Source: Umezawaea endophytica (GTDB lineage Bacteria; Actinomycetota; Actinomycetes; Mycobacteriales; Pseudonocardiaceae). From it: DNA of 64,000 bases. Position 1 is the stretch's first letter. Each line of letters begins with the position of its first letter. Of this stretch, positions 17,304 to 26,898 are shown in pieces. Made by a program: the position numbers and the translations under genes. The notes beneath the pieces are model-generated. The model was not told the DNA's origin. It worked only from the letters and a program-made list of their open reading frames with translations, and made no database searches. The stretch is taken from the NCBI RefSeq assembly GCF_025061645.1, contig NZ_JANYMP010000034.1:1-64000 (forward strand), in the 5' to 3' direction.

Positions 17304-18203
17304 GTGACGCTCGACCACCTCGCCCGGCTGGAGGCCGACAGCATCGACATCTTCCGCGAGGCCGTCGCGGAGAGCGAGCGGCCGGTGCTGCTGTACTCGA
17401 TCGGCAAGGACAGCTCGGTGCTGCTCCACCTGGCGCGCAAGGCGTTCCACCCGTCCCGGCCGCCGTTCCCGCTGCTGCACGTCGACACCACGTGGAAGTT
17501 CCGGGAGATGATCGAGTTCCGGGACGCGACGGTCGCGCGGCTCGGGCTGGAGCTGATCGTGCACCGCAACCCGGAGTGCGTGGCGCTGGGCGTCAACCCG
17601 TTCGACCACGGCTCCGCGCGGCACACCGACCTGTGGAAGACCCAGGGGCTGCGCCAAGCGCTGGACGAGCACCGGTTCGACCTGGCCTTCGGCGGCGCGC
17701 GCCGGGACGAGGAAGCTTCCCGCGCCAAGGAGAGGGTGTTCTCCTTCCGCACCGCGTCGCACCGCTGGGACCCGAAGAACCAGCGCCCTGAGCTGTGGCG
17801 GCTCTACAACGCCCGCGTCGCGCCGGGGGAGAGCATCCGGGTGTTCCCGCTGTCCAACTGGACCGAGCTGGACGTCTGGCGCTACGTCGACCGCGAGCGG
17901 ATCCCCGTGGTGCCGCTGTACTTCGCGGCCGAACGCCCGGTCGTCGACCGCGACGGCACGCTGATCATGGTCGACGACGGGCGGATGCCGCTGCGCGACG
18001 GCGAGGTGCCGTCGCGGGAGGTGGTGCGGTTCCGCACGCTGGGCTGCTACCCGCTGACCGGAGCGGTGCGCAGCGCCGCGGCGACCGTGCCGGAGGTCAT
18101 CGAGGAGATGCGGACCGCGACCACCTCCGAGCGGCAGGGCCGGGTGATCGACCACGACGGGAGCGGGTCGATGGAGCGCAAGAAGCAGGAGGGGTACTTC
18201 TGA
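17304..18203 (+). CDS. cysD: Sulfate adenylyltransferase small subunit
   Basis: The 299-aa protein matches CysD in length and has the PP-loop [13 protein letters not shown], an N-type ATP pyrophosphatase motif. Together with CysN it makes APS from sulfate and ATP. The GTG at 17304 is chosen because homologues begin a few residues before HLARLEAD. The stop overlaps the cysNC start by one base. Its position beside a sulfotransferase suggests it supplies PAPS for sulfation rather than only cysteine synthesis. Confidence 0.95.
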   Translation: MTLDHLARLEADSIDIFREAVAESERPVLLYSIGKDSSVLLHLARKAFHPSRPPFPLLHVDTTWKFREMIEFRDATVARLGLELIVHRNPECVALGVNPFDHGSARHTDLWKTQGLRQALDEHRFDLAFGGARRDEEASRAKERVFSFRTASHRWDPKNQRPELWRLYNARVAPGESIRVFPLSNWTELDVWRYVDRERIPVVPLYFAAERPVVDRDGTLIMVDDGRMPLRDGEVPSREVVRFRTLGCYPLTGAVRSAAATVPEVIEEMRTATTSERQGRVIDHDGSGSMERKKQEGYF

Positions 18204-20041
18204 TGGACGACCTGCTCCGCTTCATCACCTGCGGCAGCGTGGACGACGGCAAGAGCACGCTGATCGGCAGGCTGCTGTACGAGTCGAAACTGCTCTGCTC
18301 GGACCACCTCGCGGCACTGGCGGTCGACTCCAGGCGCGTCGGCACCCGCGGCGACGAACTGGACTTCGCGCTGCTCGTGGACGGGCTGGCCGCGGAACGC
18401 GAGCAGGGCATCACCATCGACGTCGCCTACCGCTTCTTCGCCACCGGGGCTCGCTTGTTCATCGCGGCGGACACGCCGGGGCACGAGCAGTACACCCGGA
18501 ACATGGTCACCGGCGCGTCCACCGCGGACGCCGCGGTGATCCTGCTCGACGCGCGCAAAGGCGTGCTCAGCCAGACCCGCAGGCACGCGCACCTGGTGTC
18601 GCTGCTGGGAATCCGGTACGTCGCGCTCGCGGTGAACAAGCTCGACCTGGTCGGCTACTCGCGCGAGGTGTTCGACTCGATCAGCGCCGAGTTCGCCGAG
18701 TTCGCCACCGAGCTGGAGTTCGACGAGGTGACCTGCGTGCCGATGTCCGCGGCGGACGGCGTCAACGTGGTCGGCGGCGGTGAGCTGACCCCTTGGTACG
18801 AGGGGAAGACGCTGCTGCGGTGGCTGGAGTCGGTCGAGGTCGGCGGCACCGGCGCGGACGACCCGGCCCGGTTCCTGGTGCAGTGGGTCAACCGGCCGGA
18901 CGCGGACTTCCGCGGCTTCTCCGGGCGGGTGCTGCGCGGCAGGCTGCGCGCGGGTGACCGGGTCCGGGTGGTGCCCGGCGGTCAACTGTCCAGTGTGGAC
19001 CGGATCGTCACCATGGGCGGCGACCTCGCCGAGGCGCCGACCGGGTCGTCGGTGACCGTGGTGCTCGCCGACGAGGTGGACGTGAGCCGCGGGGACGTGC
19101 TGGCGGCGGCGGGCGACCCGCCGGAGGCGGCGAACGCGTTCCAGGCGCACCTCGTCTGGCTCGCCGACGACGACCTGCTCCCCGGCAGGCACTACCTGGC
19201 CAAGGTCGGCGCCCGCACGACCGGCTTCACCGCCGATCCGCCGAAGTACCGCGTCGAGATCGACTCGCGCAGGCGCGCACCCGCGAAAGTGCTGCGGTGC
19301 AACGAGATCGGTGTCGCCAACGTCCACTTCGACGTGCCCGTTCCGTACGAGCGCTACCGCGTCAACCGGGACCTCGGCTCGTTCGTGGTGCTCGACCGGA
19401 TGACCAACGCCACCGTCGGCGCCGGCATGATCGACTTCGCGCTGCGCCGCTCGGCGAACGTGCGCAGGCAGCGCCTCACGGTGGACAAGCGGGCGCGGGC
19501 CGAGCGCAACGGGCACCGCCCCTGCGTGGTCTGGTTCACCGGCCTGTCCGGGTCGGGCAAGTCCACCATCGCGGACCTGGTCGAGAGGATCTTGCACGCC
19601 GAGGGCAGGAACACGTTCTTGTTGGACGGCGACAACGTGCGCAACGGGTTGAACAGGGACCTGGGGTTCACCGACGCGGACCGCGTGGAGAACATCCGCC
19701 GCATCGCCGAGGTGGCCGCGCTGATGGTGGACGCCGGGCTGATCGTGCTGGTCTCGTTCATCTCGCCGTTCCGCACCGAACGCGCGCTGGCCAGGGACCT
19801 GGTGGCCGAGGGCGAGTTCTGCGAGGTGTTCGTCGACACCCCGCTCGCGGTCGCCGAGCAGCGCGATCCGAAAGGCCTGTACGCCAAGGCGCGGCGGGGC
19901 GAGCTGGCCAACTTCACCGGTATCGATTCACCCTACGAGCCACCGGAGTCCCCGGACGTCCGGCTGGACACCACGGCGCTGACCCCCGTGGAAGCGGCGC
20001 GCGCGGTGGTGGCCGGACTGCGCGGCCTCGACGTCTGGTGA
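18203..20041 (+). CDS. cysNC: Bifunctional sulfate adenylyltransferase large subunit / APS kinase
   Basis: The 612-aa fusion has an N-terminal elongation-factor-type GTPase ([24 protein letters not shown]) that drives APS formation with CysD. Its C-terminal APS kinase (about 437-612) carries GLSGSGKST near 448. The fusion converts sulfate through APS to PAPS, the donor for the sulfotransferase two genes downstream. The ATG overlaps the cysD stop. Confidence 0.95.
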   Translation: MDDLLRFITCGSVDDGKSTLIGRLLYESKLLCSDHLAALAVDSRRVGTRGDELDFALLVDGLAAEREQGITIDVAYRFFATGARLFIAADTPGHEQYTRNMVTGASTADAAVILLDARKGVLSQTRRHAHLVSLLGIRYVALAVNKLDLVGYSREVFDSISAEFAEFATELEFDEVTCVPMSAADGVNVVGGGELTPWYEGKTLLRWLESVEVGGTGADDPARFLVQWVNRPDADFRGFSGRVLRGRLRAGDRVRVVPGGQLSSVDRIVTMGGDLAEAPTGSSVTVVLADEVDVSRGDVLAAAGDPPEAANAFQAHLVWLADDDLLPGRHYLAKVGARTTGFTADPPKYRVEIDSRRRAPAKVLRCNEIGVANVHFDVPVPYERYRVNRDLGSFVVLDRMTNATVGAGMIDFALRRSANVRRQRLTVDKRARAERNGHRPCVVWFTGLSGSGKSTIADLVERILHAEGRNTFLLDGDNVRNGLNRDLGFTDADRVENIRRIAEVAALMVDAGLIVLVSFISPFRTERALARDLVAEGEFCEVFVDTPLAVAEQRDPKGLYAKARRGELANFTGIDSPYEPPESPDVRLDTTALTPVEAARAVVAGLRGLDVW

Positions 20042-20068
20042 ACGATGTTCGGAATCGCTATCTTCAAC

Positions 20069-20082
20069 TAGAACACGTTCTA
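20069..20082. promoter_or_regulatory. KstR-like palindrome upstream of the DUF1214-sulfotransferase genes
   Basis: TAGAACACGTTCTA fits the published KstR consensus TnnAACnnGTTnnA at every fixed position. It sits in the 54-bp gap after cysNC, just 5' of an AGGAGG site, and directly follows a possible -10 element (TATCTT). KstR-type repressors control steroid uptake and breakdown in mycolic actinobacteria. Other TetR proteins bind similar sites, so the regulator is not certain. Confidence 0.55.
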
Positions 20083-20095
20083 ATAGGAGGTCTGC

Positions 20096-21175
20096 GTGCC
20101 GGATCAGACGTGGTCGGAGTTCTGCCAGGCGCTGGAGCGGGCGGGCCAGGTGATCCTCTCCGAGAAGGCCCCGGACACCCCACTGGACCGTGCCGAGGGC
20201 TTCCGCTACCTCACCAGGCTGACCCGCGAGATGCTCTACTCGTGCGTGGACAACGCCGACCCGGACTTCCCCCGGTTCCACGAGCTCGACCTGGTCAAGA
20301 TCGGCGCGGACAACCCGGACAACGTGTACCTCTCGGCGAACATCCGCGGCGACCGGACCTACCGGATCACCGGCACCCGCGGCACCATCGCGTACTTCAG
20401 CATCGGCTCCAAGGCCAACCGCTACGCCAAGGACGGCACCATGGCCTCCACCGGCGAGCTGTCCGACGCCGACCTCGTCGTCGAACCCGACGGCACGGTC
20501 GAGATCCTGGCCTGCGCGGAGAAACCCGACTCCGGCGGCCGGAACTGGCTGCCGCTCGCCCCGGACTCGACCGGTCTGGTGGTGCGCCAGACCTTCCTGG
20601 ACCGCACCACCGAAACGCCGGGCACGTGGCACGTCGAGCAGGTCGACGGCCCCGCCGAACCGGCACCGCTCACCCCGGAGTCCCTCGCCAAGGCGCTCCG
20701 GCGCGCGGCGCTGTCCGTGCACGGGACGGCGGCCACCTTCGCCCACTGGACCGAGACGTTCGCGAGCAGGCCCAACGAGCTGGTCGACTTCGGGCAGGAG
20801 ATGTTCCAGCGGGCGGGCGGCGACCCGGAGATCTTCTACCTGCACGGGTACTGGTCGCTGCGGCCCGGCGAGGCGTGGGTGATCGAGACCGACGTGCCGG
20901 ACTGCCCGTACTGGAACTTCCAGTTGAACAACTGGTGGATGGAGTCCCTCGACCACCACCGCGCGATCACTCTCAACAAGCACACCGCGACCCTCGACCC
21001 GAGCGGTCGCCTGACCATCGTGGTGGCCGAGCGCGATCCCGGCGTGGGCAACTGGATCGACACCTGCGAGCACGGCTCCGGCACGGCACTGCTGCGCTGG
21101 CTCGGCGCCGCGGTCCACCCGGTGCCGACCAGCCGAGTGGTCTCGCTGGACTCGCTCACGGCCAGGGTGGGGTGA
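20096..21175 (+). CDS. DUF1214 domain protein
   Basis: The 359-aa protein ends in a DUF1214-like segment (WVIETDVPDCPYWNFQLNN, then TATLDPSGRLTIVVAERDPG). The family is widespread in actinobacteria beside lipid and steroid genes, and its activity is not settled. No membrane segment is visible. It starts with GTG after TAGGAGG. Its position before a sulfotransferase suggests a role on the same lipid-like substrate. Confidence 0.82.
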   Translation: MPDQTWSEFCQALERAGQVILSEKAPDTPLDRAEGFRYLTRLTREMLYSCVDNADPDFPRFHELDLVKIGADNPDNVYLSANIRGDRTYRITGTRGTIAYFSIGSKANRYAKDGTMASTGELSDADLVVEPDGTVEILACAEKPDSGGRNWLPLAPDSTGLVVRQTFLDRTTETPGTWHVEQVDGPAEPAPLTPESLAKALRRAALSVHGTAATFAHWTETFASRPNELVDFGQEMFQRAGGDPEIFYLHGYWSLRPGEAWVIETDVPDCPYWNFQLNNWWMESLDHHRAITLNKHTATLDPSGRLTIVVAERDPGVGNWIDTCEHGSGTALLRWLGAAVHPVPTSRVVSLDSLTARVG

Positions 21176-22326
21176 CGGCGGTGACCGCCACCCTGGACGT
21201 CGACGAGCTGCTCGCCAAGGCCGCGGCCAAGACCGGCCTCGACGACTTCGGCGACGACTGGTTCCGCGAACCGCTGGACGTGCTCGTCACGAGCCTGAAC
21301 ACCGAGGCGGCCCTGTCGCCCCTCGGCCTGGAGCTGACCAGGCGCAGGCTGACCGCGCTGCTGGGCGACCGGCTGCGGCTGCGCGCGCTGCAACGCGAGC
21401 ACCCGGAGGTCCTCGACCTGGAGGTGCGGGTCGCGGCCGAGATCTGCGGTCTTCCCCGCACCGGTTCGACGCTGCTGCACCGGTTGCTGGCCGCGTCGCC
21501 CAAGCTCGCCGCCGCGCTGTCCTGGGAGGTGGCGTACCCGATCCCGTTCCCCGGCGAGGGGCCGGACGCCCCGGAGCGCAAGCGCCGTGCCCAGGAGCGG
21601 ATGCGGGTGTTCGCCGAGTTCTCGCCCGGCTTCGGCGGCATCCACTCGGTGGTGTGGGACGGCCCGGAGGAGGAAGTGATCCTGCTGGACCGGACGTTCG
21701 TGTCGATGAGCTTCGACACGTTCTACTGGGTTCCCGGCTACGGCGACTGGCTGCGCGCGGCCGACCAGGGCAAGGCCTACGGCGAGCTGCGCGAGTGGTT
21801 GCAGGTCTTGCAGTGGCAGAACCCGGCGCGCGCGAGCCGCCCGTGGGTGCTCAAGTCGCCGCACCACCTGACCGCGGTGGACACCGTGCTGGACACCTTC
21901 GACGACTGCAAGATCGTGATGACGCACCGGTCGCCGGTCAGCGCCGTGCCCTCGTTCGCCTCGATGGTGCGGACGATCTCCCGGCAGCACAGCGAGGACG
22001 TCGACCCGCTCCGCCTCGGGCCGTACTGGTCGAACCGGTTCGCCGTGGCGCTGCGGGACTTCACGGCGGCGCGTGCCGCGCGACCGGAGCGGTTCGTGGA
22101 CGTGAGGTTCACCGACACGGTCCGCGAGCCCACGGCGGTCGCCCGCCGGGTGCTCCGCGAACTCGGGGCGCACCCGGACGCGGCCGACGACACGGCGTTC
22201 GAGGCCTACCTGACCCGCAACCGAGCGGAACGGCACGAGTCCCACTCCTACACGCCGCAGGACTTCGGTCTGTCCGAGGCGGAACTGGCCGAGGAGTTCG
22301 CGTTCTACACGGAGGTGTACCTGTGA
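21172..22326 (+). CDS. PAPS-dependent sulfotransferase
   Basis: The 384-aa protein belongs to the Sulfotransfer_3 type. GLPRTGSTLLHRLLA (near residue 90) is the 5'-phosphosulfate loop. WVLKSPHH near residue 225 and MTHRSPVSAVPSF supply the 3'-phosphate site. It would transfer sulfate from PAPS to a hydroxyl of a small molecule or lipid. It overlaps the previous stop by 4 bp; a second GTG at 21181 has a better-spaced GGTGG. PAPS comes from cysD-cysNC upstream. The acceptor is not identifiable. Confidence 0.88.
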   Translation: MTAVTATLDVDELLAKAAAKTGLDDFGDDWFREPLDVLVTSLNTEAALSPLGLELTRRRLTALLGDRLRLRALQREHPEVLDLEVRVAAEICGLPRTGSTLLHRLLAASPKLAAALSWEVAYPIPFPGEGPDAPERKRRAQERMRVFAEFSPGFGGIHSVVWDGPEEEVILLDRTFVSMSFDTFYWVPGYGDWLRAADQGKAYGELREWLQVLQWQNPARASRPWVLKSPHHLTAVDTVLDTFDDCKIVMTHRSPVSAVPSFASMVRTISRQHSEDVDPLRLGPYWSNRFAVALRDFTAARAARPERFVDVRFTDTVREPTAVARRVLRELGAHPDAADDTAFEAYLTRNRAERHESHSYTPQDFGLSEAELAEEFAFYTEVYL

Positions 22327-23105
22327 TGCTCGACGACGAGGTCGTGGTGATCACCGGGGTGGGCCCCGGCCTGGGGTCGAAACTGGCCGTCCGGGCCGCG
22401 GCCGAGGGCGCGAAGGTGGTGATGGCCGCGCGGTCCGGCGACGTGATGGCCCAGGCGGAGAAGGACATCGCGGCGGCGGGCGGCGAAGCGATCAGCGTGC
22501 TGTGCGACGTGCGCAGGTCCGAGGACGTCGCCCGGCTCGCGCGGGCCGCCGTCGACCGGTTCGGCACCATCACCGGCCTGGTCAACTCGGCGTTCGGGCA
22601 CCCCGGTTTCGCCGACCTGCTGGACACGCCGGAGAAGGCGATCCGCCGGTCGGTGGACGTCATCCTGCACGGCGCGCTGGGCGTCACCCGCGAGGTGGTG
22701 CCGCACATGAAGGCGGCGGGGCGGGGCTCGATCGTCACCATCGGCACGATGGCCACCCGCAAGCCGAACCGCGGCGAAGGCGGGTACGCGGTCGCGAAGG
22801 CGGCCATGGCCACCGCGACCCAGTACCTCGCGGCGGAACTCGGTGAGCACGGCATCCGCGCCAACCAGGCGGTCCTGGGCTGGCTGGACGGGCCGGGCGT
22901 GCGCTTCTACCTCAAGATGACCGCCGACGCGCGCGGCGTCACCGTGCAGGACGTCTACGACGAGATCGCCTCGCGCAACCCGCTCGGCCGGATCCCGACC
23001 GACGAGGCGTGCACGGGCGCCGTGCTGTTCCTGCTGTCCCGCGCCGCGTCGGAGATCACCGGCGCGACGCTGGACGTCAACGCGGGGGAGCACATGCCGG
23101 CATGA
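22326..23105 (+). CDS. Atypical short-chain dehydrogenase/reductase
   Basis: The 259-aa SDR has the cofactor loop TGVGPGLG and a YAVAK catalytic pair. The position 13 residues before that Tyr, normally Ser, is Thr, and the NNAG motif reads NSAF. Activity is possible but not certain. It overlaps the sulfotransferase stop by one base (GTG at 22323 is an alternative start). In this operon it would oxidise or reduce the same substrate that is sulfated. Confidence 0.85.
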   Translation: MLDDEVVVITGVGPGLGSKLAVRAAAEGAKVVMAARSGDVMAQAEKDIAAAGGEAISVLCDVRRSEDVARLARAAVDRFGTITGLVNSAFGHPGFADLLDTPEKAIRRSVDVILHGALGVTREVVPHMKAAGRGSIVTIGTMATRKPNRGEGGYAVAKAAMATATQYLAAELGEHGIRANQAVLGWLDGPGVRFYLKMTADARGVTVQDVYDEIASRNPLGRIPTDEACTGAVLFLLSRAASEITGATLDVNAGEHMPA

Positions 23106-23569
23106 ACCCCGTCATCGAGTCGGTCGCGGTCGAGATCGACGTCCCGGCGGCGTTCGCCTGGGACGTGCTGACCGACTACGCCCGCTACCCGCTGTGGAAC
23201 CCCTACACGATCGAGGTGGACACCACCCTGGTCATCGGTTCGCCGATCGACCTCACCCTGCCGAACCCGAACGGCGGCGGCGGGACCTTCGTCAGCCGCG
23301 AGTACGTCCGGGTCGTCGACCCGCCCCGGCTGCTGCGCTACGACACCGGCGACACCTTCCCCGGCCTGACCGGCGTGCGCGACCAGTGGCTCACCGCGCT
23401 GGGTCCGGCCCGCTGCCGCTACCTCACCCGCGAGACCTTCACCGGTCGACTCGCCGACGTGGTCCTGGCCGCGCAGGGCGCCTGGGTCAAGACCGGGTTC
23501 GACGCCGTGGCCCACGCCCTGCGCGACCGCGCCACGACGTTGTTCGCCTCACGGGAGGCGGGCGGCTGA
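23102..23569 (+). CDS. SRPBCC (START-like) domain protein
   Basis: The 155-aa protein has the typical start of the SRPBCC polyketide-cyclase-like group (EIDVPAAFAWDVLTDYARYPLWNP). The fold makes a deep hydrophobic pocket for a lipid or steroid-sized ligand. It ends the operon and overlaps the SDR stop by 4 bp. With the sulfotransferase, SDR and KstR-like site it supports a hydrophobic, perhaps sterol-like, substrate. Confidence 0.83.
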   Translation: MNPVIESVAVEIDVPAAFAWDVLTDYARYPLWNPYTIEVDTTLVIGSPIDLTLPNPNGGGGTFVSREYVRVVDPPRLLRYDTGDTFPGLTGVRDQWLTALGPARCRYLTRETFTGRLADVVLAAQGAWVKTGFDAVAHALRDRATTLFASREAGG

Positions 23570-23646
23570 CCGCGGCTCGGTGGCCTCCCGCTTCGGCGCC
23601 TTCGTGGCTTCAGTGTTGACCAAAACAAACGACCGGTGGGGAGCCG

Positions 23647-26600
23647 TCAGGCACCGCACGCCTCTGACGCCGGGTCGGCCGCGGTCGCGGCTTCCTCCCC
23701 GTCCAGCTCCCAGCCCGTGGCGTACGCGGCGGCGAACTCGGCCTCGCCCAGTGCGGCCCGACCTCGGCGGGTGAGGTCCCGGACCTGTGGGTCGGTGTGG
23801 TCGTGCGCGCCCCGGAGGCGGGCGGCGGCTCCGAGCAGCACGGCGGACCTGCGCGGCAGGCCACGCGCCGCGGCGAGCGCGGCCCCGGTCACCGCCACCG
23901 TCGACAGGACCGGCAGTTCACGGGTGGCGAGCGCGGCCGTGTGCGCGGCCCGCAGCGCCTCGTCCGCGCCGGGCAGGTCGCCCAGCGCCAGGCGGAGCGC
24001 GGCCCGTGCGGTGCCGACCTGCGTCCGGGCGTGGTCCGAGAGGGCCGTGGTGTCGACGTGCGGGTGGTCGAGCAGGGCACGTGCCCGGTCCAGGTCGCCC
24101 AGCCGCACCCGGAACGCGGCCTCCTGGGCGTCGACCAGGGCCAGCATCTCCGTCAAGGACGCGCGTCGCGCTCGGGCGCGGGCCGCGTCGATCATCGTCA
24201 TGGCCTCGTCGGTGTCGCCGCGCCGCAGGAGCACGTCGATCCAGCGCAGGTCGCCGTAGAGCTGGTCGCCGAGGCTCTGCGCGCCGAACTCGTCCGCCAG
24301 CGCGCGAGCCTCGCGCAGGTCGGCCAGCGCGCCGTCGAGGTCGTCGTACCGCCGCAGCCGGGCGCGCATCGGCAGGGTCGCGGACTGGCCCCACCGATCG
24401 CCCACCTGCCGGAAGGACGCCAGCGAGGCGTCCACGTGGGTGCGCGCCCGGTCGAGCGCCGCCGCGTTCTCGGCGATCTCGGCCAGGAACATGTGGGCCA
24501 GCCCGGACAGCCACACGTCGTCGCCGTCGGCCAGGAGCCGGAAGCTCGCGAGCGCGGCCTCCTCGTCCAGCAGGAAGAGCAGGATCGGGCCGAACACGCG
24601 GTGGTGGCCCGGCATCTCCGGGTGCGCGAGCAGCCGTTCGGCCAGTCCGCGCATCTCCGCGCGGTCGGCGGCGGCTTCGCCGGTGGAGATCCCGGACAGG
24701 GCGTCCGCCCGGTTGAGCAGGTGGACGGCTCGGGCGCAGTCGCGGTCGGGCGTCGGCTCGCCGCCGGGCACCGCCAGGACCTCGCCCATCCGGTGGGCGC
24801 CGTCGGACTGGCGGCCGGACATCTGCCAGTACCAGGTCAGGGACAGCGCGAGCGCGGTCGCGCCGGGGGCGTCACGGGTCGCGCACAGGTGCCGCAGGGC
24901 GGCGAGCGCGTTGTCGTGCTCGGCGCCGATGACCGCCATGGCCGCCAGTTGGTCGGGGCCGCGGAGCAGGGCGTCCTGGCGGGCCACCAGCCCGGTGAAG
25001 TGGGCGGCGGCCAGGCCGGTGGCCGTGGCGAGGTCGCCGGTGCCGGTCAAGCGGTCGACGCCGTACTCGCGGATGGTCTCGAGCATGCGGTGACGGCCGG
25101 TGTCGGGCGCGAGCCGCAGCAGTGACCGGTCGACGAGGGTGGCGAGCAGGTCGGGGACGTCGGCCGGGGGCACGGCGGAACCCGCGCAGACGGCGGCGGC
25201 CGAGGCGGGCGTGACGCCGCCGGGCAGGACGGAGATCCGCTCCGTGACGGTGCGCTCGTGCTCGCTGAGCAGGTCCCAGCTCCAGGCGATGACCGCGCGC
25301 AGGGTGCGGTGCCGGGGTGGCGCGGTGCGGGTGCCGGTGTTGAGCAGCCGGAACCGGTCGGAGAGCCCGTCGGCCAGGTCGGGCAGCGACAGCGTCCGCA
25401 ACCGGGCGGCGGCCAGTTCGAGTGCGAGCGGCAGGCCGTCCAGGCCGCGCACCACGCGGACCACGTCGGACAGCGTGGTGTCGTCGACGGCGAAACCGGG
25501 GCGCACGGCGGCGGCCCGCTCGGTGAACAGCCGCACCGAGGCCGCCCTGCCTGCCTCCTCGACGCCGTCGTCCTCGCCGGGCAGCGCGAGCGGGGCCAGC
25601 GGCAGGAGCACCTCGCCGTCGACCGCCAGTGGTTCCCGGCTGGTGGCGAGCACGCGCAGCGCGGGGCAGCGGGCCAGCAGCGCCGCGACCAGGTGGGCGA
25701 CGGCGTCGACCAGGTGCTCGCAGTTGTCGACGAGCAGCAGGGTGTCCGAGCCGCGCAGTTCGCCGACGAGGACGTCCACCTCGTCGCCCTCGACCCGCTT
25801 GCCCGCGTCGAGCATCGCGCCGCTCCGCGACCCGATCGCGGCGAGCACGGCCGCGGCGATCTTCGCGGGCTCGGCGACGGGGGCGAGGTCCACGAGCCGG
25901 ACGTCCTCGTGGTGTTCGCGCCGACGGGCGGCCTCCAGCGCGAGCCGGGTCTTGCCCGCGCCGCCGGGGCCGAGGACGGTGACCAGACGTCCGGCGGTGA
26001 GCAGGGCGTCGACGCGGGCGAGGTCGTCGTCACGGCCGATGAAGCTGGTCAGCGACGCGGGCAGGGCGCTCTGCCTGCTGACCGGGACCGACCGCAGGAG
26101 GCGCAGGTGGCGTTCCCGCAGTGCCGTGCCGGGATCGGCGCCGAGGGTGTCGGCCAAGGCCTCGCGGACCCGCTCGTACTCGGCGAGCGCCTCGGCTTGG
26201 CGCCCCAGGGCGGTGAGCGCGTCCACCAGCAGCGCCGCTGCCCGCTCGTGGGTCGCCCGCGCGGCCGACAACCCGGTCAACCGGGCGGCGGCAGGCTCGG
26301 CCCGCCCCAGCGACAGTTCGGCGTCGGCGAGGTCGACGACCGCCTCGACCGAGACCTGCGCCAACCGCGTCGCGACGCCGGGCGCGACCGCGGCGACGAG
26401 CGCGGGTTCGGCGCCGGGACGGGGGCCCCACAGCGCGACGGCCTCGGCCAGCACGACGTGGGCGGCCCCCGGATCACCCGCCCGGAGCCCGTCCCGACCG
26501 GCGGCGGCGAGCCGCTCGAAGCGCACCGCGTCCACGTCGGCCGCGTCCACCGCCAAGCGGTACCCGCCCGCGACCTTCACGACCGCGTCGGGCGAGGCGA

Positions 26601-26835
26601 GGGCGCGGCGCAGCCGGGTGACGAGGGCGTGCAGGGCCGGGACGGCACCGGGCGGCGGCTCCTCGCCCCAGATCGCGTCGACCAGCGCACCCGGTTCGAC
26701 CGCGTGGCCACCGGCGAGCGCGAGCCGGACGAGCAGGCCCCGCAGCCGCTCGCCGGGAACGGGCAGGACCTCGCTGCCGCGGGTCACCTCGAACGCGCCG
26801 AGCACCGTGACGCGAAGCCGCGCACCCCCGTCCAT
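23647..26835 (-). CDS. AfsR/SARP-type regulator with NB-ARC and TPR domains
   Basis: The 1062-aa protein begins with an OmpR-like winged helix (about 5-90), then a bacterial activation domain (about 95-245) with HALVTRLRRAL. Next is an NB-ARC ATPase with GPGGAGKTRLALEAA and LLLVDNCEHLVDAVAHLV, then a C-terminal TPR-like helical array. Such proteins activate transcription and often control antibiotic clusters. The ATG at 26835 is chosen because the winged helix starts right after it. It could regulate the NRPS cluster 12 kb away or an unlinked target. Confidence 0.93.
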   Translation of the reverse strand: MDGGARLRVTVLGAFEVTRGSEVLPVPGERLRGLLVRLALAGGHAVEPGALVDAIWGEEPPPGAVPALHALVTRLRRALASPDAVVKVAGGYRLAVDAADVDAVRFERLAAAGRDGLRAGDPGAAHVVLAEAVALWGPRPGAEPALVAAVAPGVATRLAQVSVEAVVDLADAELSLGRAEPAAARLTGLSAARATHERAAALLVDALTALGRQAEALAEYERVREALADTLGADPGTALRERHLRLLRSVPVSRQSALPASLTSFIGRDDDLARVDALLTAGRLVTVLGPGGAGKTRLALEAARRREHHEDVRLVDLAPVAEPAKIAAAVLAAIGSRSGAMLDAGKRVEGDEVDVLVGELRGSDTLLLVDNCEHLVDAVAHLVAALLARCPALRVLATSREPLAVDGEVLLPLAPLALPGEDDGVEEAGRAASVRLFTERAAAVRPGFAVDDTTLSDVVRVVRGLDGLPLALELAAARLRTLSLPDLADGLSDRFRLLNTGTRTAPPRHRTLRAVIAWSWDLLSEHERTVTERISVLPGGVTPASAAAVCAGSAVPPADVPDLLATLVDRSLLRLAPDTGRHRMLETIREYGVDRLTGTGDLATATGLAAAHFTGLVARQDALLRGPDQLAAMAVIGAEHDNALAALRHLCATRDAPGATALALSLTWYWQMSGRQSDGAHRMGEVLAVPGGEPTPDRDCARAVHLLNRADALSGISTGEAAADRAEMRGLAERLLAHPEMPGHHRVFGPILLFLLDEEAALASFRLLADGDDVWLSGLAHMFLAEIAENAAALDRARTHVDASLASFRQVGDRWGQSATLPMRARLRRYDDLDGALADLREARALADEFGAQSLGDQLYGDLRWIDVLLRRGDTDEAMTMIDAARARARRASLTEMLALVDAQEAAFRVRLGDLDRARALLDHPHVDTTALSDHARTQVGTARAALRLALGDLPGADEALRAAHTAALATRELPVLSTVAVTGAALAAARGLPRRSAVLLGAAARLRGAHDHTDPQVRDLTRRGRAALGEAEFAAAYATGWELDGEEAATAADPASEACGA

Positions 26836-26898
26836 CTCCCGATCTTCCCGCGCTCGCGGGCGGGACCCCAAATCAGGACGGCCGTGTCCGCCCGGCCG

